Shown here: positions 22,882-31,423 of the stretch, in pieces
Layout of the letters: every line of letters begins with the position of its first letter
How positions within the stretch are numbered: position 1 is the first letter of the stretch
From: Acidobacteriota bacterium
GTDB lineage: Bacteria > Actinomycetota > Acidimicrobiia > Spongiisociales > ZC4RG35
DNA: 32,801 nt
Assembly (NCBI GenBank): GCA_022573225.1
Contig: JACZUI010000031.1
Location: 379-33,179 of the forward strand
Direction: 5' to 3'
The notes under the pieces: model-generated
The model's input: only the letters and a program-made list of their open reading frames with translations
Told to the model about the DNA's origin: nothing
Database searches by the model: none
Made by a program: the position numbers and the translations under genes

Positions 22882-23508
22882 CGGAACCCCTGGAAACCCG
22901 ACCGACCCCTCTTCATCGGTATCGCTGGAGGTTCCGGTTCGGGAAAGACGACCATCGCTCGAGCAGTGGTCGATCGACTCGACGGCAGAGTGGCTTTGCT
23001 TCAGCACGATGCCTACTACCGGCACACGCCGGATCTGTCGTTCGATGAGCGGACGAAAGTCAACTACGACCACCCGGCTTCCCTGGAGACTGAGCTGCTC
23101 GTGGACCATCTCGTGACGTTGAGATCGGGAGTCGCCATAGAGAGGCCCATCTACGACTTCGCCAACCATATGAGGTCTGACGACTCAGTGCGTGTCGAAG
23201 CTGCTCCGGTCGTGATAGTTGAGGGGATCCTTGTACTGGCTGAGCCTGAGCTTCGGTCCGAGCTCGACCTCAAGATCTTCGTCGACACCGATTCCGACTT
23301 GAGACTGGCGCGACGACTGAAGAGAGACACCGAGGAGAGGGGGCGAAGCGTCGACTCGGTGATTGATCAATATTTCTGCACCGTTCGACCTATGCACCTC
23401 GAGTTTGTCGAGGGCTCGAAACGATACGCCGACCTCATCATCCCAGAGGGCTACAACCCGCGTGCAGTGGCGACGGTCGTGGAGTTGATCCGTTCTCGTC
23501 TGGACTGA
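22873..23508 (+). CDS. udk: Uridine kinase
   Basis: Phosphorylates uridine (and cytidine) to the monophosphate in pyrimidine salvage; cytoplasmic. It has 211 aa. The P-loop GIAGGSGSGKTTIA is at 16-29. The substrate region LLQHDAYYRHTPDLSFDER and NYDHPASLETELLVDHL is typical. IERPIYDFANHMRSD and VIVEGILVLAEPELR match the Udk family, and RRLKRDTEERGRSVDSVIDQY is the conserved lid/Arg segment. The start ATG is 14 bases after the DUF4388 stop and lies inside a palindrome. Confidence 0.93.
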   Translation: MPERNPWKPDRPLFIGIAGGSGSGKTTIARAVVDRLDGRVALLQHDAYYRHTPDLSFDERTKVNYDHPASLETELLVDHLVTLRSGVAIERPIYDFANHMRSDDSVRVEAAPVVIVEGILVLAEPELRSELDLKIFVDTDSDLRLARRLKRDTEERGRSVDSVIDQYFCTVRPMHLEFVEGSKRYADLIIPEGYNPRAVATVVELIRSRLD

Positions 23509-23557
23509 CAACACTTTCCCTGGTCGCCTGGCGAAACCGGAGCCCGCGGACCGTTCA

Positions 23558-23563
23558 TAGAAT
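23558..23563 (+). promoter_or_regulatory. -10 box TAGAAT of proC
   Basis: TAGAAT ends 8 nt before the proC ATG at 23572, consistent with leaderless transcription of proC and the coupled proline dehydrogenase. Confidence 0.5.
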
Positions 23564-23571
23564 CACCTCAT

Positions 23572-24384
23572 ATGTCAGGTCACGCTTCAGTTGCGATTCT
23601 CGGTGTTGGCGCCATGGGCAACGCTCTCCTCACAGGGCTGTTGCGCGCCGGGTGGGACTCAGAGGACGTTTCGCTCTGCACTCGGAGGGAAGAGAAGGTC
23701 GAGGAGTTGGCGCAACGCACCGGCTGTTATGTCACCCTCGATCCCGCCGAAGCCATCCGGGGCCGCCAGGTGATCGTGGTCTCTGTAAAGCCTCGTGACG
23801 TAGAGGCTCTTCTTCAGTCGCTCGAGGGCAGTGTGGAATCGGGTCAGCTGGTGCTTTCACTTGCAGCGGGTGTCACCACTCAGACATTCGAGAAGCATCT
23901 GGGAGACGTCCCCGTGATCAGGGCCATGCCGAATACTCCGGCGCTGGTGGGAGAGGGCGTGACCGGGATTGCTGCCGGAGCACACGCCGGCTTGTCGGAG
24001 TTCGATCTGGCCCGGGAGGTTCTTGATGCGGTTGGGTCGGTTCGGATGATGGACGAGTCTCTCCTGGACGCCGTGACTGCCGTTTCCGGTACCGGACCCG
24101 CCTATGTCTTCTTGCTGGCTGAAGCTCTGATCGAGGCCGCACTACGCGAGGGGATACCCCGCGACATTGCGGAGCGCTTCGTCAACCAGACGATTCGAGG
24201 TGCCGGACATCTCCTCACCGACACCGGGAAGTCGCCAACCGAATTGCGGTCGCAGGTGACATCGCCCGGCGGGACCACTGCGGCGGCGATGCACGTTCTC
24301 GAGGAGCGCGGATTCCGCGCCATCGTTGAGGACGCGGTGCGTGCTGCTGCCAAGAGGGCGACTGATTTGGGCGGTGGGAATTGA
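23572..24384 (+). CDS. proC: Pyrroline-5-carboxylate reductase
   Basis: Last step of proline synthesis: NAD(P)H-dependent reduction of P5C to proline. It has 270 aa, the usual length. The Rossmann motif ILGVGAMGNALLTGLL is at 9-24. VSVKPRDVEALL and RAMPNTPALVGEGVTGIAAG are conserved, and the C-terminal dimer domain has AVSGTGPAYVFLLAEALIEAALREG and TVTSPGGTT-like LRSQVTSPGGTTAAAMHVLEERGF. Its TGA overlaps the TTG start of proline dehydrogenase, so a biosynthetic and a catabolic enzyme for the same metabolite pair are coupled. Confidence 0.96.
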   Translation: MSGHASVAILGVGAMGNALLTGLLRAGWDSEDVSLCTRREEKVEELAQRTGCYVTLDPAEAIRGRQVIVVSVKPRDVEALLQSLEGSVESGQLVLSLAAGVTTQTFEKHLGDVPVIRAMPNTPALVGEGVTGIAAGAHAGLSEFDLAREVLDAVGSVRMMDESLLDAVTAVSGTGPAYVFLLAEALIEAALREGIPRDIAERFVNQTIRGAGHLLTDTGKSPTELRSQVTSPGGTTAAAMHVLEERGFRAIVEDAVRAAAKRATDLGGGN

Positions 24385-25292
24385 GTATCTTTTCGAAACT
24401 GGTTGTGACCACGACTCAGGCGCGACCCGTCGAAAAGGTAATCACCGGAACTCGACCTGGAAGAGCCCTGGCCGGCAGGTTCGTCGCCGGGGACACCTTG
24501 GATCAGGCGGTGGCTGTCGCCGAGACTCTCAACGCCCGAGGCTTTCTGGTTTCGTTGGATCTCCTTGGCGAGGAGGTGCATGATCTCGACTCGGCGAAGC
24601 GTGCCCGTGACGAATACCTGGAGTGTCTCGATCGGATCGAGACCGATCGGTTGGACTCCAACATCTCGGTCAAACCCACCCAGCTCGGTCTCAGTGTTGA
24701 CGAAGATCTAGCGGCGGAATCGATCTCTGTCCTGGCCCGACGAGCCGTCGAAGTTGGCACGACAGTCACGATCGACATGGAGGACTCCAGATACATCGAA
24801 GCCACGGTGCACCTCTACGAGGAGGCGCAGTCGGAACATGGCAACCTCGGTATCGCTGTCCAGTCCTATATGCGACGCACCCCAGATGATCTGGAGCGTT
24901 TGATGGGTCTTGGCGGCCACATACGGCTCTGCAAGGGCGCGTACGTCGAGTCGGAGAAGGTCGCATTGACTTCAAAGTCCAAGGTAGACGCAGCCTTTGC
25001 CGAGCAGTTGGAGACTCTGATGGGGAACTCGGTCGCCAAGCCCGCTGTCGCCACTCATGATCTGAGGCTCATCGACCTGACCCGTGAGCTTGCCGAAGCC
25101 AGGGAGCTTCCCTTCGAGTTCCAGATGCTCTATGGGGTGCGAACCAGTCTTCAAGATGAGTTGGTCGCGGCGGGCTATCCACTCAGAGTGTATCTCCCGT
25201 TTGGATCCCAGTGGTACCCCTACCTGACACGCCGTCTGGCCGAGCGCCCCTCTAACGCGTGGTTCTTCGCCCGCTCCGTGTTTGGTCGCTAA
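24381..25292 (+). CDS. Proline dehydrogenase (monofunctional)
   Basis: FAD enzyme that oxidises proline to P5C and passes electrons to the quinone pool. It has 303 aa, the size of monofunctional actinobacterial and Thermus enzymes. Conserved elements include SIKPTQLGL-like NISVKPTQLGLSVD, the strand VTIDMEDSRY, RLCKGAYVES, ATHD, FQMLYGVR and LPFGSQWYPYLTRRLAERPSNAWF, the last holding the two Arg that bind the substrate carboxylate. The start is TTG overlapping the proC stop (TTGA). The aldehyde dehydrogenase at 5677-7239 probably takes the next step. An inverted repeat begins right after the stop codon. Confidence 0.95.
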   Translation: MSIFSKLVVTTTQARPVEKVITGTRPGRALAGRFVAGDTLDQAVAVAETLNARGFLVSLDLLGEEVHDLDSAKRARDEYLECLDRIETDRLDSNISVKPTQLGLSVDEDLAAESISVLARRAVEVGTTVTIDMEDSRYIEATVHLYEEAQSEHGNLGIAVQSYMRRTPDDLERLMGLGGHIRLCKGAYVESEKVALTSKSKVDAAFAEQLETLMGNSVAKPAVATHDLRLIDLTRELAEARELPFEFQMLYGVRTSLQDELVAAGYPLRVYLPFGSQWYPYLTRRLAERPSNAWFFARSVFGR

Positions 25293-25346
25293 AGCGGCCT
25301 GTCTCACAAGTGGCTCCGGCTCGGACCACCTGTGCGAGAGACCACT
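25293..25346. repeat. 54-bp inverted repeat, short member of an intergenic repeat family
   Basis: Arms of 21 nt (25293-25313 and 25326-25346) match at 16 of 21 positions, with an inner TCCG/CGGA pair in the loop. The right arm resembles the outer arm of the 175-bp element at 28921-29095 (17 of 20). It directly follows the proline dehydrogenase stop, so it may form a transcript-end hairpin. Confidence 0.7.
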
Positions 25347-25367
25347 GAACACCTCGCGGGGCACTCC

Positions 25368-25373
25368 TACACT
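25368..25373 (+). promoter_or_regulatory. -10 box TACACT of the Fe-S oxidoreductase gene
   Basis: TACACT ends 8 nt before the ATG at 25382 and no Shine-Dalgarno is visible. Confidence 0.45.
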
Positions 25374-25381
25374 CGCCAACC

Positions 25382-27574
25382 ATGGCTCTCACCCAGGAGC
25401 GACAGGAAGAAGACACCGAAAAGGCGCGCCCAAAGGCGTCGCAGATCATCGAAGGACTCGGGATCGCGGGAGCCTTGGGAACACTCGCCTTGGGCCTGCT
25501 GGGGACCCTCCCCGAACACCCCGACTTCGACATAGGCCGCGAGGTCTTTGGGAACATTCCCGACTCTCTTCAGGTCACCTTCTATGTCGCGGTGGCCGTC
25601 TTCATCTGGCTGACGGCGCATCTCTTCGCCCTGCGGGCCGCGAGTTGGCAGCAGGGGAAACCCGAACGTCGAGCCGGTCAGTGGCAGAAGCGACTCAATG
25701 ATCTCGCTGCCGGGCTTTCGATGAAGACGCTGATGCGCGACCCCCGTTCCGGCGTCATGCATTCACTGATCTACTACGGGTTCGTCGTTCTCTTTCTCGG
25801 CACCGTCACCCTCGAGATAGATCACCTTCTGCCGGGGGATCTCAAGTTCCTTCACGGGGGTGTCTACCAGGGCTACTCCGCGATCCTCGATCTGGCGTCA
25901 CTCGCTTTCTTGGGCGGGCTCGGCTTGGCGATTCTCGGGCGCTATCTCGTTCCAAGTTGGCGGATCCGCTCCAAGACCAGACCCGAGGATGGGCTGATCC
26001 TCGCTGTTTTGGTGGGCATCGGCCTCACCGGGCTCCTTACCGAGGCCGCCCGGATCTCCCTGATAGGCCGGCCCGACTTTGAGGTGTGGTCATTTGTCGG
26101 ATACCCGCTCTCGGCACTCATCGACGCCTCATCGGCGGCGTCCTGGCAGAGAGTCCTATGGGTTTCTCATGTGGGTCTTTTCATGGCCTTCTTGGTGATC
26201 CTTCCGATCACCAAGCTACGTCACATGGTGACCTCCCCGGTCAACATGTTCCTGTCGGCAAGGGATCGCCCCAAGGGGGCCATGAGAGAGATGCCCAACC
26301 TCTTGGAGGTGGATGACATCGAAACCATTGGCGCGTCGATGGTCAACGACCTCACCTGGAAGCAGATCTTCGACACCGACTCCTGCACCGTCTGTGGGCG
26401 ATGCACTTCTGTGTGCCCTGCCAACATCACCGGCAAGCCTCTCGACCCGAGAGAGATAGTTCTCAAGACCGGCGAGGTGGCAGCGGCAGCGGCGAGCATC
26501 TCGCCGCCTGTCGGCTCGATAGCGGCCATAGACGGGGATGGCTCGCTGTTTGACCGGGTTCGACCCGAGGAAGTGTTCGCATGTACCACCTGTGGCGCGT
26601 GTGATGAGATCTGTCCCGTGAACATCGAGATCCTCGATCGAATCCTCGACATGCGTCGCTATCTGACCCTGATGGAGTCCGAGTTCCCTCCGGAACTGAG
26701 CAAGGCATTCGTGGCAATGGAGAATCAGTCGAACCCGTGGGGAATGAGCCAACAGACGCGGGCAGATTGGACGAAGGAGCTCGATTTCGAGGTGCCGGTT
26801 TTAGGGGAGAACGGGAAAACCACGGCCGAATACCTGTGGTTTGTTGGGTGCGCGGGCTCGTTCGATGATCGCAACACGGCGGTGTCGGTCGCCCTGGCCC
26901 GTCTACTCAAGAAGGCCGAAATCGACTTTGCCATTCTCGCCCAAGCGGAGAAGTGCAACGGAGATCCCGCCCGGCGAGCCGGGAACGAGTTTGTGTTCCA
27001 GCAGCTGGCCCTCCAGAACATCGCGACTTTCGAGGAACTGGGCGTCAAGAAAGTCATCACCCAGTGTGCCCACTGCTTCAATACCATCGCCAACGAGTAT
27101 CCGCAGTTCGGGGGCGACTACGAGGTCGTTCATCACAGCCAGTTACTTGCCGAGATGCTCACCCAGGGTCGGATCGAGGCGCCCACGAAAGCAGACGGCC
27201 AGCCGAAGAAGATTGCCTACCACGACCCCTGCTACCTGGGGCGCCACAACGACATATACCTGGCACCCCGGACCGTTGTGGGGGCGGGTTTCAACGAGGT
27301 GGTCGAAATGCCTCGACACGGCACCCGCGCTCTCTGTTGTGGTGCCGGCGGTGCCCGGTTCTGGATGGAGGAGCACACCGGGAAGAAGGTCAACATCGAG
27401 AGGGCCGAAGAGGCGCTCGCGACCGAGGCCGACGAGATCGCCGTGGCCTGCCCGTTCTGTCTGGTCATGTTGGATGACGGTGTGAAGGAGTTGGGACGCG
27501 AGGACGTCCCGGTTCGCGACATCGCCATGATCTTGGCCGACGGGCTCGAGGCCCCGATCCCGGGAGAGGCCTGA
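25382..27574 (+). CDS. Membrane-bound Fe-S oxidoreductase (NarI-like cytochrome + 4Fe-4S + two CCG domains)
   Basis: 730 aa. Six hydrophobic segments lie in the first 290 residues. Their His residues (for example in MHSLIYYG, SHVG and LRH) suggest a b-type cytochrome like NarI. A soluble part follows with two 4Fe-4S clusters: CTVCGRCTSVCP from C338 and CTTCGACDEICP from C401. Two CCG (heterodisulfide reductase HdrD-type) domains come last: QCAHCFNT, HDPCYLGRHN, LCCGAGGARFWME and CPFCLVML. The architecture matches actinobacterial quinone-linked reductases next to ETF/acyl-CoA dehydrogenase metabolism, such as mycobacterial Rv0338c-type proteins. It likely moves electrons between a flavoprotein and menaquinone; partner unknown. 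A lipoprotein gene starts 5 bases later. Confidence 0.9.
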   Translation: MALTQERQEEDTEKARPKASQIIEGLGIAGALGTLALGLLGTLPEHPDFDIGREVFGNIPDSLQVTFYVAVAVFIWLTAHLFALRAASWQQGKPERRAGQWQKRLNDLAAGLSMKTLMRDPRSGVMHSLIYYGFVVLFLGTVTLEIDHLLPGDLKFLHGGVYQGYSAILDLASLAFLGGLGLAILGRYLVPSWRIRSKTRPEDGLILAVLVGIGLTGLLTEAARISLIGRPDFEVWSFVGYPLSALIDASSAASWQRVLWVSHVGLFMAFLVILPITKLRHMVTSPVNMFLSARDRPKGAMREMPNLLEVDDIETIGASMVNDLTWKQIFDTDSCTVCGRCTSVCPANITGKPLDPREIVLKTGEVAAAAASISPPVGSIAAIDGDGSLFDRVRPEEVFACTTCGACDEICPVNIEILDRILDMRRYLTLMESEFPPELSKAFVAMENQSNPWGMSQQTRADWTKELDFEVPVLGENGKTTAEYLWFVGCAGSFDDRNTAVSVALARLLKKAEIDFAILAQAEKCNGDPARRAGNEFVFQQLALQNIATFEELGVKKVITQCAHCFNTIANEYPQFGGDYEVVHHSQLLAEMLTQGRIEAPTKADGQPKKIAYHDPCYLGRHNDIYLAPRTVVGAGFNEVVEMPRHGTRALCCGAGGARFWMEEHTGKKVNIERAEEALATEADEIAVACPFCLVMLDDGVKELGREDVPVRDIAMILADGLEAPIPGEA

Positions 27575-27579
27575 TTCGC

Positions 27580-28125
27580 GTGGTCGCCCTGCTCGTCGCC
27601 GGGCTTGTTCTGGTGACGGCGTGCACCAACGGCGATCAATCGCCGTCGTCGACAGATCCATATCCAGTGACGACCTTGCCGACGGAGACGCTCACTACAA
27701 CCATGCCCATCAACCAAGGAGTGGAGGCATTCAGGAGTTGTCTCGCGGAGCAGGGTGTTGAGATCGATGTCATTCCCCTCGACGCCACCGATCGACCCCG
27801 GCTCGACCTCGTCGTGGAAGGGCTGGACCTGACTGATCCAGTCCTAACGGAGTCAATGGCTGCCTGCTCCCCGGCTTTGGAAACCGGCGCTCTCGACCTC
27901 AGCTCAGAAGAACTGTTGCGGATCCTTGTGGTCGACCAGTTGTCGGCCTTCTCACAATGCGCCCGCGATATGGGTGTCCAATCGTTCCCCGATCCGGTAC
28001 CCGGGTTCTCTGGGGTCGGCTCGCCATACGCTGTCGCGGAGATTCCGTATTCTGATCCTCTTTTCAAACGAGCTGTCGAGATCTGTCGGAGTCGTATTCT
28101 CGCCGGCCTCTCGGGAACCGAATAG
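27580..28125 (+). CDS. Small secreted lipoprotein, unknown function
   Basis: 181 aa. A short hydrophobic signal sequence ends in the lipobox LVTAC with acylation at C15. A Ser/Thr/Pro-rich linker (about 20-45) and a globular part with three further conserved-looking Cys pairs ([31 protein letters not shown]) follow. No positive residues precede the hydrophobic core with the GTG start. The gene starts 5 bases after the Fe-S protein gene, so it is probably cotranscribed. Fold unrecognised. Confidence 0.72.
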   Translation: MVALLVAGLVLVTACTNGDQSPSSTDPYPVTTLPTETLTTTMPINQGVEAFRSCLAEQGVEIDVIPLDATDRPRLDLVVEGLDLTDPVLTESMAACSPALETGALDLSSEELLRILVVDQLSAFSQCARDMGVQSFPDPVPGFSGVGSPYAVAEIPYSDPLFKRAVEICRSRILAGLSGTE

Positions 28126-28148
28126 CCGGCGTACGATCGGGCGAATCT

Positions 28149-28427
28149 ATGGCGTTGCCTGTCATCACCCCGGACACTCACGAGGACCAGGATCTAGACC
28201 GTCCCTGGCAGGTCGTCGTCTGGAACGACCCTGTCAATACGATGACCTACGTCGTTTACGTGTTCCGCAAGTTGTTCGGGTTCAATGAGATGAAGGCAAC
28301 GGAATTGATGCTTCAGGTTCACCACGATGGCCGTGCGATCGTCAGCGATGGGCCTAGGGAAAAGACTGAACTCGAATGCTACCGGCTTCACAGCCACGGC
28401 CTGTGGGCGACGATGGAGAAGGTTTGA
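28149..28427 (+). CDS. clpS: ClpS, ATP-dependent Clp protease adaptor
   Basis: Binds N-degron substrates and delivers them to ClpA or ClpC. 92 aa, full length. The core is readable: [27 protein letters not shown], then the [28 protein letters not shown] segment. The N-D-P and H-x-x-G residues that line the recognition pocket are present. A TACGAT box lies 11 nt before the ATG. Its TGA overlaps the TTG start of the DUF2017 gene, a partnership common in Actinobacteria. Confidence 0.95.
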   Translation: MALPVITPDTHEDQDLDRPWQVVVWNDPVNTMTYVVYVFRKLFGFNEMKATELMLQVHHDGRAIVSDGPREKTELECYRLHSHGLWATMEKV

Positions 28428-28882
28428 AGCCGCGTTTTCGCCGCAAGGGCGATTCGATAATCGTGAATCTGCCCGCCGAGGAACGAGGGGTTCTGGCTCA
28501 GGTGCTCGACCTGTTGGCCGATGTGGAGCGGGTGGAGGATGATCCTGCCTATCGCAGGCTGAAGGTTCCTGTCTATCTGGATGACGCTGAAGCCAACGAA
28601 GAGTGGTGGCGGCTCATGGGTGACGAACTGGACCAGTCTCGTGCTCACGATCGGGCTGTCTATCGGGGGCTCATGGAGACAAACGACCGGGTGGTGTTGT
28701 CGGACGCCGAGGGAGATGCTGTTCTCCGCGTCCTCAATGAGGGCCGTTTGGCGTTCGCTGCCAGACTCAAGCTCGAAGTGGAGGAGGATCACGATCAGCT
28801 ACCCGAAGCGGACCGGGCGGCGCTCGACTTTCTCGGGTGGATTCTCGAGGACTTGACCGTTGTGTTGATGCAGGCTCTCTGA
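28424..28882 (+). CDS. DUF2017 family protein
   Basis: 152 aa. The start is TTG overlapping the clpS stop (TTTGA), with GGAG 5 nt upstream; an ATG at 28376 in the same frame lies within clpS and is less likely. It is mostly helical and acidic, starting [34 protein letters not shown] and ending [23 protein letters not shown]2017 proteins are regularly next to clpS in Actinobacteria, so a role in Clp-related proteolysis is likely but undetermined. Confidence 0.85.
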   Translation: MKPRFRRKGDSIIVNLPAEERGVLAQVLDLLADVERVEDDPAYRRLKVPVYLDDAEANEEWWRLMGDELDQSRAHDRAVYRGLMETNDRVVLSDAEGDAVLRVLNEGRLAFAARLKLEVEEDHDQLPEADRAALDFLGWILEDLTVVLMQAL

Positions 28883-28920
28883 CTCCGCCCACATTCGGAC
28901 CATTGGTGAGACAGATCAAC

Positions 28921-29095
28921 AGTGGCCCGTCTTACAAATGATTGTGGTGTCTCTCCGGCCCTCGACGTCGCTCGCGGTGTCCTCCGCCTCGCCGCACCTA
29001 CGGGTGCGCCTTCGTTGTGCGTCCTTGCGAGTCGGCCGCCGATGACTCGGAGACACCGCCTCCGGTCCCTCACACCATTTGTGCGACAGACCACT
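28921..29095. repeat. 175-bp structured inverted-repeat element (MITE-like or 3'-end hairpin)
   Basis: The outer arms (28921-28940 and 29076-29095) match at 16 of 20 positions. Inside are GGTGTCTC/GAGACACC (28946-28953 and 29050-29057) and the small hairpin CGCACC-TACG-GGTGCG (28993-29008). The arms resemble those of the 54-bp element at 25293. A weaker half copy may lie at 28896-28920. No target-site duplication is evident. It fills most of the gap between DUF2017 and the baeRF gene. Confidence 0.65.
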
Positions 29096-29146
29096 AGGTT
29101 CGTGGGATCTGCCGCAGTTCGGGTCTACTCGAGAAGCTGGCCGGGC

Positions 29147-29152
29147 AGGAGG
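29147..29152 (+). promoter_or_regulatory. Shine-Dalgarno AGGAGG of the baeRF gene
   Basis: AGGAGG lies 6 nt before the GTG at 29159, which supports that start codon. Confidence 0.55.
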
Positions 29153-29158
29153 TGGTGA

Positions 29159-30268
29159 GTGCTTGGCGATCCAATAGCCGGGTTGAGAAGCCCAACGGGA
29201 TCACTTCTTTCGGTCTATCTCGATCATCCCAGCCGTGGTGGCGTCTCGGCTCTGACCAGCGACATGCTCCGGCCGATCAAGGAACGAGCCAGCTCGATGT
29301 CGAGAAGCGTTCAGAAGAGTGTCCGCCGGGACTCTGATCGAATCCATCAGCTCGCAGAGCAACTCGAGTTGGATCCTGCCCCCTCCTTCGCGGTGTTCGC
29401 GTCTGACCTCGACGGCATCTTCGTTGTTGAGTCGTTGACGCACCAGGTCGACAGCACCTCGACCCTCGGTCCCCGGCCCTATTTGCGCCCGTTGCGAGCG
29501 GCGCCGCGGCCGTTGCGAGCCGGCGTTCTCGTGGCCGATCGGACTGAGGCTCGGGTCTTCATAGCGTCGGGCGAGTTGGTTGAGGAACTGGGCGAGCCTC
29601 TCACAGCCGACATCGGCAGGCCGAACTACGGCGGTTTCTCTGGATATCGCGAACACACGGCGCGGGCCCACGCAGGCGAGACAACCAGTCGGATGTGGAA
29701 GGAGGCTGGGTTGAGGCTCCTTGGGGTTCACCAGGATCGGCCTCTCGACTATCTCGTGATCGGGGCCCTTGATGAGTTCGTCGAGGAGATTGGCCGCGGG
29801 CTCCACTCCTATCTTGGCGGCCTGTATCGAACTTCCTTCGCGGTACGTTCTCGTGGGTTGAGCCTTGCAGTGCTGCGAGCAGAGCTCGTCGATCTCGGTG
29901 CGGAAGTCCGACGCAACCGTCAAGCTGCGCTGGCCGGTCGCGTATGCGATACCGCGTGGAGCGGCGGCCATGCGGTGCTCGGCCTTGCCAAATCGATCGA
30001 ATCGGCCAACGTGCAGGCCATTGACACTCTGGTCGTGTCCGGATCCTTCGCTCGACCGGGCGTGGTCTGCAACGGGTGTGGGCACCTATCCCGGTCGGGG
30101 GAGGTGTGCCCCGTGTGCAATCAGACGATGTTCCAGGTTCACGATGTCGTAGCCGCCGTCATGGATTCGGTAGTTGCCGCTGGAGGCAAGGTGCACCACA
30201 TAGGCGTGTCCTCGCCCCTCGACGCCGAGGGTATTGGCGCGATCACGCGCTTCCAGATCCAGAATTGA
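29159..30268 (+). CDS. Bacterial eRF1-like (baeRF) protein with zinc ribbon
   Basis: 369 aa. Residues 1-115 resemble the N-terminal domain of baeRF proteins ([13 protein letters not shown] through [10 protein letters not shown]). Residues 118-235 form an eRF1-domain-2-like RNase H fold with [22 protein letters not shown], and a loop containing [17 protein letters not shown] at 158-174, the position of GGQ-like loops in Vms1-type hydrolases. The C-terminal domain has a zinc ribbon at C304, C307, C317 and C320 and an L7Ae-like strand pattern. Bacterial eRF1 relatives are thought to act on stalled ribosomes or in hibernation. The GGQ Gln is not seen, so peptidyl hydrolysis is uncertain. Confidence 0.75.
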   Translation: MLGDPIAGLRSPTGSLLSVYLDHPSRGGVSALTSDMLRPIKERASSMSRSVQKSVRRDSDRIHQLAEQLELDPAPSFAVFASDLDGIFVVESLTHQVDSTSTLGPRPYLRPLRAAPRPLRAGVLVADRTEARVFIASGELVEELGEPLTADIGRPNYGGFSGYREHTARAHAGETTSRMWKEAGLRLLGVHQDRPLDYLVIGALDEFVEEIGRGLHSYLGGLYRTSFAVRSRGLSLAVLRAELVDLGAEVRRNRQAALAGRVCDTAWSGGHAVLGLAKSIESANVQAIDTLVVSGSFARPGVVCNGCGHLSRSGEVCPVCNQTMFQVHDVVAAVMDSVVAAGGKVHHIGVSSPLDAEGIGAITRFQIQN

Positions 30269-30276
30269 AGGTCAAG

Positions 30277-30282
30277 TACCCT
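30277..30282 (+). promoter_or_regulatory. -10 box TACCCT of the xdhC-type gene
   Basis: TACCCT ends 8 nt before the ATG at 30291, in the 22-bp gap after the baeRF gene. It indicates separate, leaderless expression. Confidence 0.45.
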
Positions 30283-30290
30283 TCGTTCTT

Positions 30291-30599
30291 ATGAGAGACG
30301 TACTGGAGAAGGCGGCAAGCTGGAAGAAGCAGGGCAAGAGCGTTGCCAAGGCCACCGTTGTCAAGGCGTACGGATCTTCGCCTCGCGGCCCGGGCTCGGT
30401 GATGCTCGTTGCCTCGGACGGCAAGATGGAAGGTTCGGTCTCCGGCGGGTGCGTTGAGAACGACGTCGTCGTACGAGCCCTCGATGTTCTCGAGTCTGGA
30501 AAGCCGGACCTGGTGACCTATGGGATCGCCGATGAGGATGCCTTCGCCGTGGGTCTGGCTTGTGGCGGCACCATTCAGGTCTACATCGAACCGTGGTGA
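30291..30599 (+). CDS. XdhC/CoxI N-terminal domain protein (split form)
   Basis: 102 aa. It is the XdhC_CoxI domain on its own: [39 protein letters not shown] followed by [16 protein letters not shown]. The G-S-S-P-R-x-x-G-x-x-M and S-G-G-C-V-E motifs are intact. XdhC proteins insert sulfurated molybdenum cofactor into xanthine dehydrogenase or CO dehydrogenase-type enzymes. The usual C-terminal Rossmann part is encoded by the next gene, which overlaps by 4 nt (GTGA). Confidence 0.88.
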   Translation: MRDVLEKAASWKKQGKSVAKATVVKAYGSSPRGPGSVMLVASDGKMEGSVSGGCVENDVVVRALDVLESGKPDLVTYGIADEDAFAVGLACGGTIQVYIEPW

Positions 30600-31351
30600 C
30601 CGACCCGGTTCTTGAGGCAATCCAGGATCTGGTTACTTCCGACTCGTCGGGTGCGGTGGTGACTGTCATCGAAGGGCCGGAGCGGGGTGCCAAGTCGGTT
30701 TTGGACCGAGAGGGGTCGGTGCTGGCCGGATCCCTTCCGGGAGCCATGGCTGATGCGATAACCCGCGACGCCACGGTACTCATCGACCGGGAGCGGAGCG
30801 TGACCCTGGGTTATGAAAAGAGCGAGGTCTTCTACGAGGTTCTGGCGCCTCGGCCCCACCTCTTCGTTTTTGGTGCGGTCCATATCGCCCAGGAGCTTGT
30901 GGCCCACGCATCTCTGCTCGGATTTCGAACTATCGTCGCCGATCCTCGTCCAGCGTTTGTCACCGCGGATCGGTTCCCCGAAGCCGACGAGCTGCGCGTC
31001 GGCTGGCCTGACGATGTGTGTGATCCCGAGATGCTCGGCCCCCGGACGTTCATCGTGGTGCTCACCCACGACCGACGGTTCGAAGATCCGCTGTGGCCTA
31101 TCGCCCTCGAATCTCCGGCCCGGTATATCGGAGCCATGGGTTCGGCGAAGACGACCGCCCGAAGACGGGAGCGACTGCTGGCCGATGGGTTCTCGGTCGA
31201 ACAGGTCGATCGAATCCACGGACCGATCGGGCTGAAGATTGGTTCACGCACGGCAGGCGAGACCGCTATTGCCATCCTCGCCGAGATGATCACCGCCCGG
31301 TATGTCGCGAATGAGCCGATGGCTCTGGCTGGTACGCCCCTACGGGCCTAG
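30596..31351 (+). CDS. XdhC C-terminal Rossmann-domain protein (split form)
   Basis: 251 aa from GTG at 30596 (GTGA overlap with the partner's stop). The first 80 residues look like a degenerate CoxI-type domain ([21 protein letters not shown]). The rest is the XdhC Rossmann fold: [34 protein letters not shown], then [14 protein letters not shown], then [18 protein letters not shown] and [20 protein letters not shown]. Together with the upstream gene it should form a molybdenum cofactor sulfuration chaperone. No molybdoenzyme subunit genes are in the window. Confidence 0.88.
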   Translation: MTDPVLEAIQDLVTSDSSGAVVTVIEGPERGAKSVLDREGSVLAGSLPGAMADAITRDATVLIDRERSVTLGYEKSEVFYEVLAPRPHLFVFGAVHIAQELVAHASLLGFRTIVADPRPAFVTADRFPEADELRVGWPDDVCDPEMLGPRTFIVVLTHDRRFEDPLWPIALESPARYIGAMGSAKTTARRRERLLADGFSVEQVDRIHGPIGLKIGSRTAGETAIAILAEMITARYVANEPMALAGTPLRA

Positions 31352-31410
31352 TTCAACAGCTAGTGCAACATCGCGAAAGTCTGTCGTCAAGAACCTCTGC
31401 GACGCCGCAC

Positions 31411-31416
31411 TAGCGT
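31411..31416 (+). promoter_or_regulatory. -10 box TAGCGT of the mocA-like gene
   Basis: TAGCGT ends 7 nt before the ATG at 31424. The alternative GTG at 31415 lies inside this box, so the ATG is preferred. Confidence 0.5.
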
Positions 31417-31423
31417 GCCAGCG

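Noticed and set aside
28922-29158. Plus-strand frame of 78 codons through the 175-bp repeat
   Set aside because: It is fully explained by the inverted-repeat element and has no protein-like composition.
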